DNA of 64,000 nt from assembly GCF_000187585.1 (NCBI RefSeq), contig NZ_GL732463.1, forward strand, positions 890,625 through 954,624. The letters run 5' to 3'. Position 1 is the first letter of the stretch. Each line of letters starts with the position of its first letter. Below, one piece after another: positions 34,959-45,221 of the stretch. Under the pieces are notes generated by a model, which worked only from the letters and a program-made list of their open reading frames with translations, made no database searches and had not been told where the DNA came from. Source of the stretch: Streptococcus peroris ATCC 700780 (GTDB lineage: Bacteria > Bacillota > Bacilli > Lactobacillales > Streptococcaceae). The position numbers and the translations under genes are program-made.

Positions 34959-35583
34959 ACTCTTTTAACTTTTCTATCGTTTTTGCACCAATACCAGAAA
35001 CCTTTTTGAGATCATCAACTGACTTAAACTTACCGTTAGACTCACGATGGTCAATAATATCTTGCGCACGTTTCGCACCTAATCCTTTAACTTGTTTAAG
35101 CTCCTCTAAACTGGCTTTATTAAGGTTGACTTTCTTATTTTCTTTGGTGCTGGAAGCATTTGACTGCGCCTCTTGACTAGTAGCTTCTTCCTTGGTCGGA
35201 ACATAGACTAGTGCTTCGTCACTAATTCTCTGGGCTAGATTGATAGACTTACTATCAGCATTATCTGTCAATCCACCAGCTTTTTGAATAGCATCATTGA
35301 TCCGACTACCTACTGGCAAGTCATAAATCCCTGGTGATTTGACAGCACCTTTGACATCGACAGTAATTAAATCTTGCTCCACTGCTTCTTCCTTCTGATT
35401 CCCATCCTCCTTTTCATCCAACGAATCCTTCGAAACAGTTGTAACTTCTGTCTGCAAATTACTTTCCTTAGCAGGTGTTTGAGTGATAGGGTTTAGGAGG
35501 AAAAATCCACCCAAGACCAAACCCAAACTAACACAAATAACAATGATTTTATATTCTTTAATTTTCTCAATAAGTTCTTCCAT
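34942..35583 (-). CDS. comEA: ComEA competence DNA receptor
   Basis: A 213-residue membrane-anchored DNA receptor. An N-terminal membrane segment (IIVICVSLGLVLGGFFLL, about 13-30), a Glu/Lys-rich linker, a SLBB-type domain (TVDVKGAVKSPGIYDLP and INDAIQKAGGLTDNAD) and two C-terminal helix-hairpin-helix motifs (NLNKASLEELKQVKGLGAKRA region and VDDLKKVSGIGAKTIEKL). It binds incoming DNA at the cell surface. GAGGAG lies upstream of the ATG, just after the ComX box. Confidence 0.95.
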   Translation of the reverse strand: MEELIEKIKEYKIIVICVSLGLVLGGFFLLNPITQTPAKESNLQTEVTTVSKDSLDEKEDGNQKEEAVEQDLITVDVKGAVKSPGIYDLPVGSRINDAIQKAGGLTDNADSKSINLAQRISDEALVYVPTKEEATSQEAQSNASSTKENKKVNLNKASLEELKQVKGLGAKRAQDIIDHRESNGKFKSVDDLKKVSGIGAKTIEKLKEYVTVD

Positions 35584-35602
35584 ATTTACTCCTCTCTTAG
35601 CT

Positions 35603-35610
35603 TATTCGTA
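35603..35610 (-). promoter_or_regulatory. ComX (SigX) box, late-competence promoter
   Basis: Minus strand TACGAATA, an exact match to the streptococcal cin-box recognised by the alternative sigma factor ComX. It sits 20 bases before the comEA ATG, so the mRNA leader is only about 10-15 bases long and begins next to the GAGGAG ribosome binding site. Confidence 0.88.
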
Positions 35611-35619
35611 AGAGAAAGA

Positions 35620-35651
35620 AAAAAACAGCTGAAAATCTTTTCAACTGTTTA
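35620..35651 (-). terminator. Terminator directly upstream of the ComX box
   Basis: Minus strand AACAGTTGAAAA-ga-TTTTCAGCTGTT followed by TTTTTTTC, ending about 10 bases before the ComX box. It would stop minus-strand read-through (antisense to ald) and insulate the competence genes. Confidence 0.7.
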
Positions 35652-35711
35652 CTTATTTGCAAAATAGCCTATCTTGGTTACGATTTCTGAAAATAAGTTT
35701 ACAAGTTTTTC

Positions 35712-35740
35712 TTGCAATTTAAAGCGGTTTCATATACAAT
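35712..35740 (+). promoter_or_regulatory. Promoter of the ald pseudogene
   Basis: TTGCAA (35712-35717), 17-base spacer, TACAAT (35735-35740). It remains well formed although the gene downstream carries a stop. Confidence 0.65.
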
Positions 35741-35809
35741 AAAAACATCACAAAAACTCAAAAATGTGATATCTAAACTGAATCGTCTGATAGAAAGTGA
35801 GTTATCTTT

Positions 35810-36922
35810 ATGCTAATTGGAATTCCTAAGGAAATTAAAAATAATTAAAATCGTGTCGCTTTGACACCAGCTGGTGTACAGAGTCTTGTGGGTCGTGGTC
35901 ACCGTGTCCTCATCGAAACAAATGCTGGGCTTGGTTCAGGATTTACAGATGCCAACTATGAAAAACAAGGTGCTGAAATTGTCGCTACAGCTGCTGAGGC
36001 TTGGGCTGCAGAGTTGGTTGTTAAAGTGAAAGAACCACTTGCTAGCGAATATCAATACTTGCGTGAAGATTTACTTCTCTTTACATACTTGCACATGGCT
36101 GCTGCTCCTGAATTAGCAGATGCTATGTTAGCAGCGAAAACAACTGGTGTCGCTTATGAAACTGTTCGCGATACTGAAGGACAATTACCTCTTCTCGTTC
36201 CAATGAGTGAGGTTGCAGGTCGTATGGCTGTGCAAATCGGTGCTCACTTCTTGACGAAACAAGCTGGTGGTTCTGGAGTTCTTTTAGGTGGTGTCCCAGG
36301 TGTACCAAAAGGAAAAGTAACCATTATCGGTGGTGGTGTCGTTGGTACACACGCAGCTCGTATCGCTCTTGGTTTAGGAGCTCAAGTAACTATTCTTGAT
36401 ATCAGTGCTAAACGCCTAGCAGTCCTAGAAGACGTCTTTGGTCACCAAATCCAAACTTTGATGTCTAACCCATTTAATATTGAAGCAAGTGTGCGTGAAG
36501 CAGACGTTGTTATCGGTGCTGTCTTAATTCCTGGTGCCAAAGCTCCAAAATTGGTAACAGATGACATGGTTCAACAAATGCGTCCTGGTTCTGTCATCGT
36601 AGACGTTGCTGTAGACCAAGGTGGTGTTATTGCAACAGCTGATCGTGTGACAACTCACGATGAGCCAGTATATGAAAAACACGGGGTCCTTCACTATGCG
36701 GTTGCCAACATTCCTGGAGCAGTTGCACGTACATCTACCATCGCCCTCACAAATGTGACCCTTCCTTATATCGAAGCCTTAGCAGGAAAAGGCTTTAAGA
36801 AAGCAATCCTTGACGATGCTGGTTTACGTGAAGGTGTCACAACTTATCAAGGTCAATTGACTAGTCAACCAGTTGCTGAAGGTTTAGAACGTGACTATAC
36901 ACCTATTAGTGAGCTTGTTTAA
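35810..36922 (+). pseudogene. ald: Alanine dehydrogenase with a nonsense mutation at codon 13
   Basis: From ATG 35810 the gene reads MLIGIPKEIKNN, then TAA (35846-35848), then [15 protein letters not shown] and onward without further defects to 36922. The family has a Glu codon at this place (KEIKNNENRVAL), so a single GAA to TAA change explains it. The rest is a full-length NAD-dependent alanine dehydrogenase of about 370 residues, with the [18 protein letters not shown] nucleotide-binding loop (about 174-191). A restart at a TTG near 35861 would lose the N-terminal substrate-binding Arg. I recall ald as also disrupted in some pneumococci, next to the same competence genes. Confidence 0.85.
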
Positions 36923-36948
36923 TATTAGTTTTTCTTAAGAACAAAAAA

Positions 36949-36978
36949 ATTAAGAGCAGTTTTTCAACTGCTCTTTTT
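36949..36978. terminator. Bidirectional terminator, ald and phoH
   Basis: AAGAGCAGTT-tttc-AACTGCTCTTTTTTC: a perfect 10-bp stem between convergent genes with A and T runs on each side. Confidence 0.92.
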
Positions 36979-36980
36979 TC

Positions 36981-37967
36981 TTATTCAGTTTCTTCTTGGT
37001 TTTCTTCAGCCTTAACAGCTAGCGGTTCATAGGCTCTAATAATCTGAGCAACGACCGGATGACGAACCACATCCTTAGCCGAGAAGTGTACAAAGTCAAT
37101 CTGGTGAATGTTCTTAAGCTTTTCCTGGGCATCAATCAAACCTGACTTAACGTTTCGTGGCAAGTCAATCTGACTGATATCCCCATTGACAATCATTTTA
37201 GAATTGAATCCTAAACGTGTCAAAAACATCTTCATCTGCATGATAGTTGTATTTTGCGCTTCATCGAGAATGACAAAGGCATCATCCAAGGTACGCCCAC
37301 GCATATAGGCAAGTGGAGCGATTTCAATGATTTCACGTTCCATGAGACGAGTTGTTTGGTCTTTTCCGAGAATCTGATACAAGGCATCGTAAACAGGACG
37401 AAGGTAAGGATCTACCTTTTCCTTCAAATCACCTGGAAGAAATCCTAGACTCTCGCCCGCTTCCACTGCTGGTCGAGTCAAGATAATACGCTTGACCTGT
37501 CCACGCTTGAGAGCTGTAACAGCCAAAGTCACTGCAAGGAAGGTCTTCCCTGTACCAGCAGGGCCAATTCCAAAGGTTACATCATGGTGCTTCACACTAT
37601 CGACATAGAGTTTTTGCCCCAAGGTCTTCACACGAATTGGTTTACCAGTATTATCCTTGATAATTTCTTCTTCGTAAAGGGCGACAAATTTATCAATTTC
37701 ATGATTTCGAACCATATTGATAGCTGTCACCACGTCAGGAGTTCCGACAGTCATCCCACGATTGACCAAAACCATCAAGGCTTGAATTACTTGCCGGGCT
37801 TCCTCACACGCAGACTCCTCTCCCAAGACCTGAACAATCTCTGTACGGGCATGGATGATGACATCTAACTCATCCTCCATCAAGCGAAGATGGCGTTCAT
37901 TAGAACCAAAAAGGTGAAACAAGTCATCAGGATGACTCAGCTGAATATCTATTGAATGTTCCTTCAA
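36981..37967 (-). CDS. PhoH family ATPase
   Basis: A 328-residue PhoH-like protein. The Walker A loop is GPAGTGKTFLAV (about 136-147) and the Walker B is FVILDEAQNTT (about 234-244); an N-terminal KH-like segment precedes them. PhoH proteins are phosphate-starvation-associated ATPases with likely RNA-related roles. I prefer the TTG at 37965-37967 with GAGAGG 7 bases upstream (family N-terminus MKEHSIDIQL); an ATG at 37985 is an alternative with no clear binding site. Confidence 0.88.
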   Translation of the reverse strand: MKEHSIDIQLSHPDDLFHLFGSNERHLRLMEDELDVIIHARTEIVQVLGEESACEEARQVIQALMVLVNRGMTVGTPDVVTAINMVRNHEIDKFVALYEEEIIKDNTGKPIRVKTLGQKLYVDSVKHHDVTFGIGPAGTGKTFLAVTLAVTALKRGQVKRIILTRPAVEAGESLGFLPGDLKEKVDPYLRPVYDALYQILGKDQTTRLMEREIIEIAPLAYMRGRTLDDAFVILDEAQNTTIMQMKMFLTRLGFNSKMIVNGDISQIDLPRNVKSGLIDAQEKLKNIHQIDFVHFSAKDVVRHPVVAQIIRAYEPLAVKAEENQEETE

Positions 37968-38051
37968 ATAAAGAACCTCTCTCATACTTTAATTTCTTTT
38001 TATTATAACAAAGGCTTTTAGAAATTGCTATCCCTAACATCCCCAGCAGGT

Positions 38052-38267
38052 TTAATGTTCTACATATTCTTGCCAGATACGGTCAAAATCACCTAAGTTA
38101 AAGGAAAAACTAGCATGTTCTTCTAAAAAACGACTGACTTCATCAAAATCATCCGTATGTTTCGGAAAAGCTGATTCCTGAAAGGCTAGGTCGGCCAAGA
38201 TAGCTTTGGGACTATTACTTTTAGGATTGCGTTCAGTCATAAGCCAGGTATAAAATGATTTTCTCAT
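38052..38267 (-). CDS. YozE family protein (UPF0346)
   Basis: A 71-residue helical protein with the family pattern [13 protein letters not shown], then [20 protein letters not shown] and a C-terminal [11 protein letters not shown]. YozE has a SAM-like fold and unknown function. It is 8 bases downstream of cvfB and therefore in the same operon. Confidence 0.88.
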   Translation of the reverse strand: MRKSFYTWLMTERNPKSNSPKAILADLAFQESAFPKHTDDFDEVSRFLEEHASFSFNLGDFDRIWQEYVEH

Positions 38268-38275
38268 AAGCCTCC

Positions 38276-39130
38276 CTAAATCAACTCTGTACCAAACTGG
38301 TCTTGCTTAACCTTTCCAGCTTTCATTAATCCGCCGAGAGCTTTTTTGAACTGACCTTTTGAAATACCAAAAGTAGCCTTGATATCGTCAGGTGATGACT
38401 TATCGTTGAGAGTCATGAAACCACCATTGCTTTCCAAGTAAGTCAAGATCATCTGGGAATCATTTTCTAACATCTCAAAAGAGCGTGGTTTTAGTGATAG
38501 ATTAAGCGTTCGGTCAACCTCACGGAAACCAATAACTCGCGCATCTAACACTTGTCCCAAACGCGGTTCTGCATAGCGCTCACTTGGATGGATAAATCCA
38601 AGCATGTTGTTCTCTGGTAGATAGACAAAAGTTCCTGATAGCTTAAGACGATAAACGATTGCAGGCCAATTTTGATTCTGCATGTTATTGTAAGCAGGAC
38701 GTGCCAGTCGTTGGAAATCTTCCTGATATGCTAAGATTCCCCAGATACGATCTTTCTTATCTACTTCTAAACGAATATAAAGTTTATCGCCCTTCTTAGG
38801 CCAGAGCTCTTTGAGTTCAGGCAGGATATCAAGTGACACAACGATTTCCTTATCAGGAAGCCCTGTATCAACAAAAACACCCAAGTCCTTACGCACTTCT
38901 GTGACAGTTCCCCAACCAAATTGGTCCTGAGTTGCAGTCACTTCTAGAGTTGTCAAGCGTAATTTTTGCTTCATATCTGTGTAGGCAAAACCTTTGACCG
39001 TATCACCAACCGCATGCTGACCTTCTTCCTTAGCAAGAGCGTATGTTTGACCATCCTTTTGAACAAAGTAAAAACGGTCATTTTCATCGATGATAAGTCC
39101 AACGATAAAACTTGCAAGATTTGTATTCAT
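38276..39130 (-). CDS. cvfB: S1 RNA-binding regulator CvfB
   Basis: A 284-residue CvfB-type protein with three S1-like beta-barrels and a C-terminal winged helix ([20 protein letters not shown], about 252-271). CvfB is an RNA-binding regulator of virulence gene expression in Staphylococcus. The start at 39128-39130 is set by GAAGGAAAC directly upstream; an earlier in-frame codon would add 13 residues. Confidence 0.87.
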   Translation of the reverse strand: MNTNLASFIVGLIIDENDRFYFVQKDGQTYALAKEEGQHAVGDTVKGFAYTDMKQKLRLTTLEVTATQDQFGWGTVTEVRKDLGVFVDTGLPDKEIVVSLDILPELKELWPKKGDKLYIRLEVDKKDRIWGILAYQEDFQRLARPAYNNMQNQNWPAIVYRLKLSGTFVYLPENNMLGFIHPSERYAEPRLGQVLDARVIGFREVDRTLNLSLKPRSFEMLENDSQMILTYLESNGGFMTLNDKSSPDDIKATFGISKGQFKKALGGLMKAGKVKQDQFGTELI

Positions 39131-39144
39131 GTTTCCTTCTTTCG

Positions 39145-39182
39145 AATAAAACTCAGCCAGCAATGCCAACTGAGTTTTTCTG
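39145..39182 (-). terminator. Hairpin between frr and cvfB
   Basis: Minus strand AAACTCAG ... CTGAGTTTTATTCG. It may be a partial terminator after frr that lets some transcripts continue into cvfB. Confidence 0.65.
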
Positions 39183-39190
39183 TTTATTTC

Positions 39191-39748
39191 TTAGACTTCC
39201 AAGATTTCTTTTTCTTTATTGGCAGTCATATCGTCGATGTGTTTAACAGCATCGTCTGTCGCTTTTTGAATCTCTTTCTCGAGAGTTTTCAACTCATCTT
39301 CAGTGATTTCTTTAGCTTTTTCTTGTTTTTTAGCTTCATCCATAGCATCACGACGGATATTACGGATAGCTACTTTAGCATTTTCACCAACTTTTTTCAC
39401 TTCTTTAGCGAGATCGCGACGAGTTTCTTCTGTAAGAGCTGGGATAACCAAGCGAATAACAGAACCATCGTTAGCTGGTGTAATACCAAGATCTGAAGCG
39501 TTCAAAGCACGCTCGATATCCTTCAATGAAGATTTATCAAATGGTGTTACCAATAGGACACGCGCTTCAGGAATTGTGATAGAAGCGATCTGGTTCAGAG
39601 GTGTTTCGACACCATAGTATTCAACAGTAATACGGTCAAGCAAGCTTGCGTTTGCACGTCCTGCACGGATACCACCAAACTCACGAGCAAGTGAGTGGTG
39701 AGATTGAGTCATTCTCTCTTTAGCTTTTTCTACAATTGCGTTAGCCAT
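39191..39748 (-). CDS. frr: Ribosome recycling factor
   Basis: A 185-residue RRF, standard length. It shows the three-helix stalk with [19 protein letters not shown] (about 28-46), and [20 protein letters not shown] near the end. It splits post-termination ribosomes with EF-G. Located 8 bases after pyrH, the usual pairing. Confidence 0.97.
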   Translation of the reverse strand: MANAIVEKAKERMTQSHHSLAREFGGIRAGRANASLLDRITVEYYGVETPLNQIASITIPEARVLLVTPFDKSSLKDIERALNASDLGITPANDGSVIRLVIPALTEETRRDLAKEVKKVGENAKVAIRNIRRDAMDEAKKQEKAKEITEDELKTLEKEIQKATDDAVKHIDDMTANKEKEILEV

Positions 39749-39756
39749 AATTTTTC

Positions 39757-40494
39757 CTATTCCTTTTCTTCGATATTGTTTGAAACTGTTGTACCGATAT
39801 TTTCACCAAATACAACACGTTTGATATTACCAGGTTGGTTCATATTAAAGACTACCAAGTCAATGTCGTTATCCATTGACAGTGTTGAAGCTGTTGAGTC
39901 CATGATACGAAGGCCTTTATTGATGACATCACGGTGAGTCAATTCTTCAAATTTAACAGCAGTCTTATCTTTCTTAGGATCGGCATTGTAGACACCGTCT
40001 ACACCATTCTTAGCCATCAAAATAGCATCTGCTTCAATTTCAGCTGCACGAAGAGCTGCTGTAGTATCTGTTGAGAAATATGGTGAACCGATTCCTGCAC
40101 CAAAGATAACGATACGTCCTTTTTCAAGGTGGCGAAGGGCACGCCCGCGAATGTAAGGCTCTGCTACTTGTTGCATAGCAATAGCTGTTTGTACGCGAGT
40201 ATCAACACCTACTTGTTGCAATGAATCTGCCATCACAAGAGCATTCATGACTGTCCCAAGCATTCCAGTGTAATCCGCTTGAACACGATCCATACCAGCT
40301 TCTGCCGCAGGTTCTCCACGCCAAAGGTTTCCACCACCGATAACCAAGGCAATTTCAATTCCTAGCTCGTGAACTTCTTTGATTTCTTGGGCCATGCTTT
40401 GAACGGTTTTGATATCAATTCCGACACCACGTTCGCCAGCAAGGGCTTCACCAGATAGCTTGATTAAGATACGTTTATACTTAGGTTCTACCAT
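39757..40494 (-). CDS. pyrH: UMP kinase
   Basis: A 245-residue hexameric uridylate kinase making UDP from UMP. It shows [15 protein letters not shown] (about 9-23), [10 protein letters not shown] (about 52-61), the [11 protein letters not shown] helix and [14 protein letters not shown] (about 166-179). It forms an operon with frr. Confidence 0.97.
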   Translation of the reverse strand: MVEPKYKRILIKLSGEALAGERGVGIDIKTVQSMAQEIKEVHELGIEIALVIGGGNLWRGEPAAEAGMDRVQADYTGMLGTVMNALVMADSLQQVGVDTRVQTAIAMQQVAEPYIRGRALRHLEKGRIVIFGAGIGSPYFSTDTTAALRAAEIEADAILMAKNGVDGVYNADPKKDKTAVKFEELTHRDVINKGLRIMDSTASTLSMDNDIDLVVFNMNQPGNIKRVVFGENIGTTVSNNIEEKE

Positions 40495-40577
40495 TTTCTC
40501 TCTCCTTTTTTCATCCTACCTATTTTATCACAATTTCAAAGATTTTTATAGTATGATGAGCGATTCTTTCAAAAAAA

Positions 40578-41912
40578 TTAGACAGATAAAAATTCCTCTA
40601 AATCAGACAAGGCACGTTCCGCGATTTTCTCATAACGAGTCTTTTTATCACGGATTCGTTCACCTTCTAATTCCTTGATAATACCGAAGTTGACATTCAT
40701 AGGTTGGAAGTGTTTGCTATCAGCATGGGTGATATAATGAGCTAAACTTCCGATTGCAGTTGTCTCTGGGAAAATAGCTTCGCTTTCTCCCTTGAAAAGT
40801 CGAGCTGCGTTAATACCTGCTACTAATCCTGAAGCAGCTGACTCAACATAGCCTTCCACACCTGTCATCTGACCAGCAAAGAAGAGATTTGGCTGTTTCT
40901 TAGAACGGTATGTTTGCTCAAGAAGATTTGGCGAATCCATATAGGAATTACGATGCATGACCCCATAGCGAACAAACTCAGCATTTTCAAGACCTGGAAT
41001 CATTTGGAAGACACGCTTCTGCTCTCCCCATTTGAGGTGAGTTTGGAAACCAACGATGTTATAAAGACTCCCTGCAGCATTATCCTGACGAAGCTGGACA
41101 ACTGCATACGGTGTTTTAAAGTCACCATCACGAGGGCCTGTGTAGTCATCTGGATACTCCAGACCAACTGGTTTCATAGGACCATAAAGCATGGTTTTAA
41201 TACCACGTTTGGCCATGACTTCAATAGGCATACAACCTTCAAAGTACTTCTCTTTTTCAAAAGAATTAAGGGGTGCTTCTTCCGCATTGACCAAGGCTTC
41301 ATGGAAATCCATAAACTCTTGCTTGGTCATGGGAGCATTGAGGTAGGCAGCTTCTCCCTTGTCATACCGAGACTTGAGATAGACCTTACTCATATCGATG
41401 GTGTTGACGTCGATAATAGGCGCTGCCGCGTCGTAGAAATAGAAGCCATCGCCGTCATTAAGGGCATGAATTTTCTCAGCCAGGGCATCACTAGTCAAAG
41501 GACCAGTCGCTACAACTGTAATAGCATCTGTCGGCAATTCTGTAATTTCATCACGAACCACTTCAATTAAAGGGTGATTGGCAATTTTTTCAGTAACCAT
41601 TTGGGAGAAACCGTCACGATCAACCGCAAGCGCTCCACCAGCAGGAACCCGCGTTGCTTCTGCTGATTCTAAAATCACAGAACCAAGACGACGCATTTCT
41701 TCCTTGAGGAGCCCGACAGCATTTGTAAGAGCATCCCCTCGTAATGAGTTGGAACACACTAATTCTGCAAAATTATCTGTTTTATGCTGAGGTGTTGATT
41801 TGACACCACGCATTTCATAGAGTTTAACTGGAATACCACGTTCTGCGATTTGGTAAGCTGCTTCCGAACCTGCTAAACCAGCACCGATAACATTGATATA
41901 AGATTGAGACAC
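40578..41912 (-). CDS. trmFO: Methylenetetrahydrofolate-dependent tRNA (uracil-54) methyltransferase TrmFO
   Basis: A 444-residue flavoprotein forming m5U54 in tRNA with folate as the carbon donor. FAD-binding [18 protein letters not shown] (about 6-23), then [12 protein letters not shown] (about 50-61) with a conserved cysteine, and [18 protein letters not shown] near 345-362. The GTG start at 41910-41912 gives the family length and has AGAGG about 10 bases upstream. Confidence 0.95.
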   Translation of the reverse strand: MSQSYINVIGAGLAGSEAAYQIAERGIPVKLYEMRGVKSTPQHKTDNFAELVCSNSLRGDALTNAVGLLKEEMRRLGSVILESAEATRVPAGGALAVDRDGFSQMVTEKIANHPLIEVVRDEITELPTDAITVVATGPLTSDALAEKIHALNDGDGFYFYDAAAPIIDVNTIDMSKVYLKSRYDKGEAAYLNAPMTKQEFMDFHEALVNAEEAPLNSFEKEKYFEGCMPIEVMAKRGIKTMLYGPMKPVGLEYPDDYTGPRDGDFKTPYAVVQLRQDNAAGSLYNIVGFQTHLKWGEQKRVFQMIPGLENAEFVRYGVMHRNSYMDSPNLLEQTYRSKKQPNLFFAGQMTGVEGYVESAASGLVAGINAARLFKGESEAIFPETTAIGSLAHYITHADSKHFQPMNVNFGIIKELEGERIRDKKTRYEKIAERALSDLEEFLSV

Positions 41913-42027
41913 GACACTAATACCTCTTTGGATGTAACATAAGTCCATATTAAAACAAGTCACTAGACTGTTTGACACCCACAAATCTTTCTAATTAATA
42001 CTTGGTCCATTATACCAAAAAGCTAAG

Positions 42028-42064
42028 TAAAAAGACAGACAGGAGTATTCCTGAATGTCTTTCC
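42028..42064 (-). terminator. Terminator after the 42069 lipoprotein gene
   Basis: Minus strand AAAGACAT-tCAGGA-atac-TCCTG-tcTGTCTTT followed by TTACTTAGC. A good stem with a small internal mismatch. Confidence 0.8.
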
Positions 42065-42068
42065 AAAA

Positions 42069-43025
42069 TTATTGTTTAACAAAACTGAATGTCTTATAAG
42101 CATACAGATGACTATTATCTTTATAACTGATACCAAATCCTACTTCAGTATTTCTAGGTAGTTTTTCAATTTCAACTATTTGAGCAAGTAAATATTGGAA
42201 ATCAGAGTCTGTCCAATTGTCAATATCTTCATTCGTTACTTGGAGGTTTTGTTTTCGTACCTGTTCTATGTCAGTGTGTATGTGAATACTAAAGGTCGAA
42301 CGATTATCAACAACTCTTTTTAAGAGTGTATCTCGATTGCGAATAAACGTCTCTTCATCGAGATTGTTGACTCTACTTGGGTCTAAATCCTCAATTAAGG
42401 GAGTTAGTTCTTCTATATCCGTCTTCAAAATTGCCTCTCTTTTTTCTTGTTCTTCAAGACGAGTTTTGGGATTACCATTATATTCTTCTTTCGGAACCAA
42501 AGAATAAATCGAGTTAAAGTAGTCTAATTCAACTGAGTTTTTAATATAAAGCTTCCTAAGATTATCATCTTTTATATATGTAAAAGTCAAACTATCACTT
42601 TGAAGTATCGTATTGTAAGCTTTTTTAAATCGGTCATAGTCGTCATCACCAGAATCATACTTCATTTCTAAACGATAGACTGTTTTCTTAGGAAAAACAA
42701 AGAAAATTTTCTTTTCAACTTCTTTAAGCTCCGGATTGTATTTAAGGACTGGAGTTTTCTCAACATAGTCTTTTTCAAAATCCACATAGACATCAACTAC
42801 TCGTCTAGTTCCTTTAACGTAATTCGGATATCTATTATAATCAATGGCAGCTGTCGAGTATTCTTCTGCTTCTAGTTCTGCAGCTTCTACTACGGAACGG
42901 ATATTTGAAATAGCTGTTTTAGCTAAATCACGATCGACTCTGTAGTTGTTACATGCCGATAAAATAAATAAGGTGAGAGTAGGCAACAGTAGCCCAATTA
43001 CTTTCTTCAACACTTTGCTTTTCAT
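42069..43025 (-). CDS. Lipoprotein of unknown function
   Basis: A 318-residue secreted lipoprotein: signal peptide MKSKVLKKVIGLLLPTL ending in the lipobox LSAC (about residue 25). The mature protein is highly charged, helical and beta mixed, with many Asp, Glu, Lys and Tyr. I do not recognise the family. It lies between trmFO and rsmI, is transcribed separately and is followed by a terminator. GGAGGGGAA is the ribosome binding site. Mean base composition is like that of the neighbours, lower in GC than the flanking genes. Confidence 0.6.
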   Translation of the reverse strand: MKSKVLKKVIGLLLPTLTLFILSACNNYRVDRDLAKTAISNIRSVVEAAELEAEEYSTAAIDYNRYPNYVKGTRRVVDVYVDFEKDYVEKTPVLKYNPELKEVEKKIFFVFPKKTVYRLEMKYDSGDDDYDRFKKAYNTILQSDSLTFTYIKDDNLRKLYIKNSVELDYFNSIYSLVPKEEYNGNPKTRLEEQEKREAILKTDIEELTPLIEDLDPSRVNNLDEETFIRNRDTLLKRVVDNRSTFSIHIHTDIEQVRKQNLQVTNEDIDNWTDSDFQYLLAQIVEIEKLPRNTEVGFGISYKDNSHLYAYKTFSFVKQ

Positions 43026-43103
43026 TTCCCCTCCAAATAAGCAATCTTAGCAGAATGTTTATGATTGTTATTTTTGTTTCAGGAAGAAGGCAAACTTACC
43101 TGT

Positions 43104-43982
43104 TTAGTCATTAGATTGATTCTCTTCCCATTCATGATAAGCTGCGTAGAGCTGACTTTTGTTCCACTGGTAAATCTTTGCGACTTCCTTAATGGCTTGA
43201 TTTTTCTTAACACCTTGTTGGATACGTTCTTGTATCTCAGAGAATAAATCCTCTTCATCCTTATCTTCTACTTCTTGACTAGCCCCTTCTACGATGAGAA
43301 GACACTCGCCCTTGAGCGGTGTTTCAGATATGTTTTCCAATAACTCTGTAATATGCCCTCGCTGGTATTCTTCATAAATCTTAGTCAATTCTCGAACTAG
43401 AACTACTGGACGGTCACCATAGACTTCTAGCATATTTTCCAACGTATCTGCCACACGGTGAGGTGATTCGTAGAAAATCTGGGTTTCTGGATAAGCTTTT
43501 TTATCCTCGAAAAACTGCTTTTGTTGCCCTGTTTTTCGAGGCAGAAAACCATAAAATATGTGAGGTTGTGGTGCTAATCCACTGGCAATCAGAGCAGAAA
43601 TTCCTGCACTAGCACCTGGAACTGTGACGACAGCAATATCTTCTGCAATGGCTGCTTTAACCAAATCGTGACCAGGGTCTGAAATACTAGGAAGGCCTGC
43701 ATCAGATACTTGAGCAATATTTTGACCTTGTTTCAACAAATCAATCAAATCTGGAATCTTTTCCTTGGAATTGTGCTCATGAAAACTGATTTGTTTGGTC
43801 GAAATATCAAAATGCTTAAGCAAGAGTCCAGTATTACGAGTGTCCTCTGCAGCAATCCAATCCACTTCTTTCAAAGTCTGAATAGCACGAAAGGTCATAT
43901 CCTCTAGATTCCCAATTGGAGTTGCGACAAGATATAACTTACCATAAGGTGACTGACCTTTAAAACTTTTTTGAATCTGCAT
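43104..43982 (-). CDS. rsmI: 16S rRNA 2'-O-ribose C1402 methyltransferase
   Basis: A 292-residue RsmI. The tetrapyrrole-methylase fold starts LYLVATPIGNLEDMTFRA (about 17-34), with VSDAGLPSISDPG (about 93-105), PGASAGISALIASGLA (about 121-136) and FLPRKTGQQ (about 146-154). It methylates C1402 in the ribosomal decoding centre. It is 3 bases downstream of yabA. Confidence 0.95.
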   Translation of the reverse strand: MQIQKSFKGQSPYGKLYLVATPIGNLEDMTFRAIQTLKEVDWIAAEDTRNTGLLLKHFDISTKQISFHEHNSKEKIPDLIDLLKQGQNIAQVSDAGLPSISDPGHDLVKAAIAEDIAVVTVPGASAGISALIASGLAPQPHIFYGFLPRKTGQQKQFFEDKKAYPETQIFYESPHRVADTLENMLEVYGDRPVVLVRELTKIYEEYQRGHITELLENISETPLKGECLLIVEGASQEVEDKDEEDLFSEIQERIQQGVKKNQAIKEVAKIYQWNKSQLYAAYHEWEENQSND

Positions 43983-43984
43983 GC

Positions 43985-44302
43985 TTACTCCCTAAACAAC
44001 AATTCATCACAAAACATGCATTCTTCGTCTTGTTCACGACGTTGGCCATAAAAGTCGCGACACACATGAAATCCGTCGTCATAGATTCGGCTTACATTTT
44101 CTCTGACATGTTTGGTCTTCGTTGGAGCTGTCTCTTCTTCCTCACTCAAGCGCTCTCTCAGTTTATCGTTCTCTAAACGAAGAGCTGTATTCTCTTCTAC
44201 AACACTCTTGAGATTTTTTTTGATGGCTTCGACATCAGCCAAGGTTGCCAACAACTGTTGAGAAAAATCATCTAAGGCATCAAATAATTCTTTCTTGTTC
44301 AT
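43985..44302 (-). CDS. yabA: Replication initiation control protein YabA
   Basis: A 105-residue tetrameric regulator that binds DnaA and the sliding clamp. The N-terminal half is a leucine-rich coiled coil ([20 protein letters not shown] onward); the C-terminal zinc-binding part has the ligands in [10 protein letters not shown] and EECMFCDE. It lies between holB and rsmI, as in other streptococci. Confidence 0.93.
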   Translation of the reverse strand: MNKKELFDALDDFSQQLLATLADVEAIKKNLKSVVEENTALRLENDKLRERLSEEEETAPTKTKHVRENVSRIYDDGFHVCRDFYGQRREQDEECMFCDELLFRE

Positions 44303-44336
44303 GAACAGCCCTTTCTTTTATTTTTCCATTTTCTTA

Positions 44337-45221
44337 TTATTGTAAAGCGAGGTATTCCAAAGCATTTTGGAAGGAAACATTTGCCTTCCACATTCTTCGA
44401 GCTTCAAGGAGATTTTGTAAGATTGTACGTGCTGCATTTTTTTGAACCTCTTGGCCTGCTAAAACTTCTAAAATTCTAAAGACTTGATCTTGCTTTTCTT
44501 TGTCGTCCGCTAAACTAGATAACTTTGCCACCTGCAAATACGATTCCTTTTCCCCAGCTTCTAACCAAGTATAGAATCTCTCACATTCTTCAACTAAAGT
44601 CCAAAAACTTGTTTGATTTGTTAGCTTTTCGGCTTCTGCTTGCGATTGACTAAACTCAGCTAAAAGTCTTGCCTTATTTTTGACCAAGCCTGATTTTTCA
44701 AGCTCAGCCATAAGATTTGCAACTTGTTTCTGAAATTGGAAAATCTGTGTCCGACTTCGAATGGTTGGTAACATCTGCTCTTGATCATTGGTTAAAAAGA
44801 AAATATAGATTTCACTCTGTGGTTCCTCAATAACCTTTAGTAGCGAATTAGCAGCATTAACATGCATTTTTTCTGCTTGTTCAATGATAAAAACCTGACG
44901 TTGGTTTTCAATCCCTGATTGAGAAAACTGCCCAACTAATTCTCTAATTCTCTCCGTTTTAATGAGTTGATTCATCGGACGAATAATGGTGACATCAGGA
45001 AATTCTTCTTGATCAATCAACTTACAATTTCTGCAAGTCTCGCAGGGTAAAACACCCTGTTTTTCTGTACAGAACAAACTCTTTGACAGGAATAAAGCCA
45101 TCTCCATACTTCCAAAAAATCCTGAAAAAAGATAAGCATGATTGAGCTGTTTTTGTTCCAAAATATGAACAAACCGTTCAAATTGCTGAGGTTGAGAGAC
45201 TTTTAATTGCTCTTGATTCAT
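44337..45221 (-). CDS. holB: DNA polymerase III delta' subunit
   Basis: A 294-residue clamp-loader subunit. The zinc-binding cysteines are in [18 protein letters not shown] (about 52-69). The nucleotide loop is degenerate ([12 protein letters not shown]), as expected for delta', which does not hydrolyse [19 protein letters not shown] is the typical sensor region. Its ATG overlaps the tmk stop by 4 bases. Confidence 0.93.
   Translation of the reverse strand: MNQEQLKVSQPQQFERFVHILEQKQLNHAYLFSGFFGSMEMALFLSKSLFCTEKQGVLPCETCRNCKLIDQEEFPDVTIIRPMNQLIKTERIRELVGQFSQSGIENQRQVFIIEQAEKMHVNAANSLLKVIEEPQSEIYIFFLTNDQEQMLPTIRSRTQIFQFQKQVANLMAELEKSGLVKNKARLLAEFSQSQAEAEKLTNQTSFWTLVEECERFYTWLEAGEKESYLQVAKLSSLADDKEKQDQVFRILEVLAGQEVQKNAARTILQNLLEARRMWKANVSFQNALEYLALQ

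Noticed and set aside
36123-36308. Minus-strand short open frame inside ald
   Set aside because: Shadow frame without start signals, antisense to conserved dehydrogenase sequence.
40914-41570. Plus-strand open frame of about 218 codons antisense to trmFO
   Set aside because: Antisense shadow of a well-conserved gene; no start signals and no recognisable protein features.
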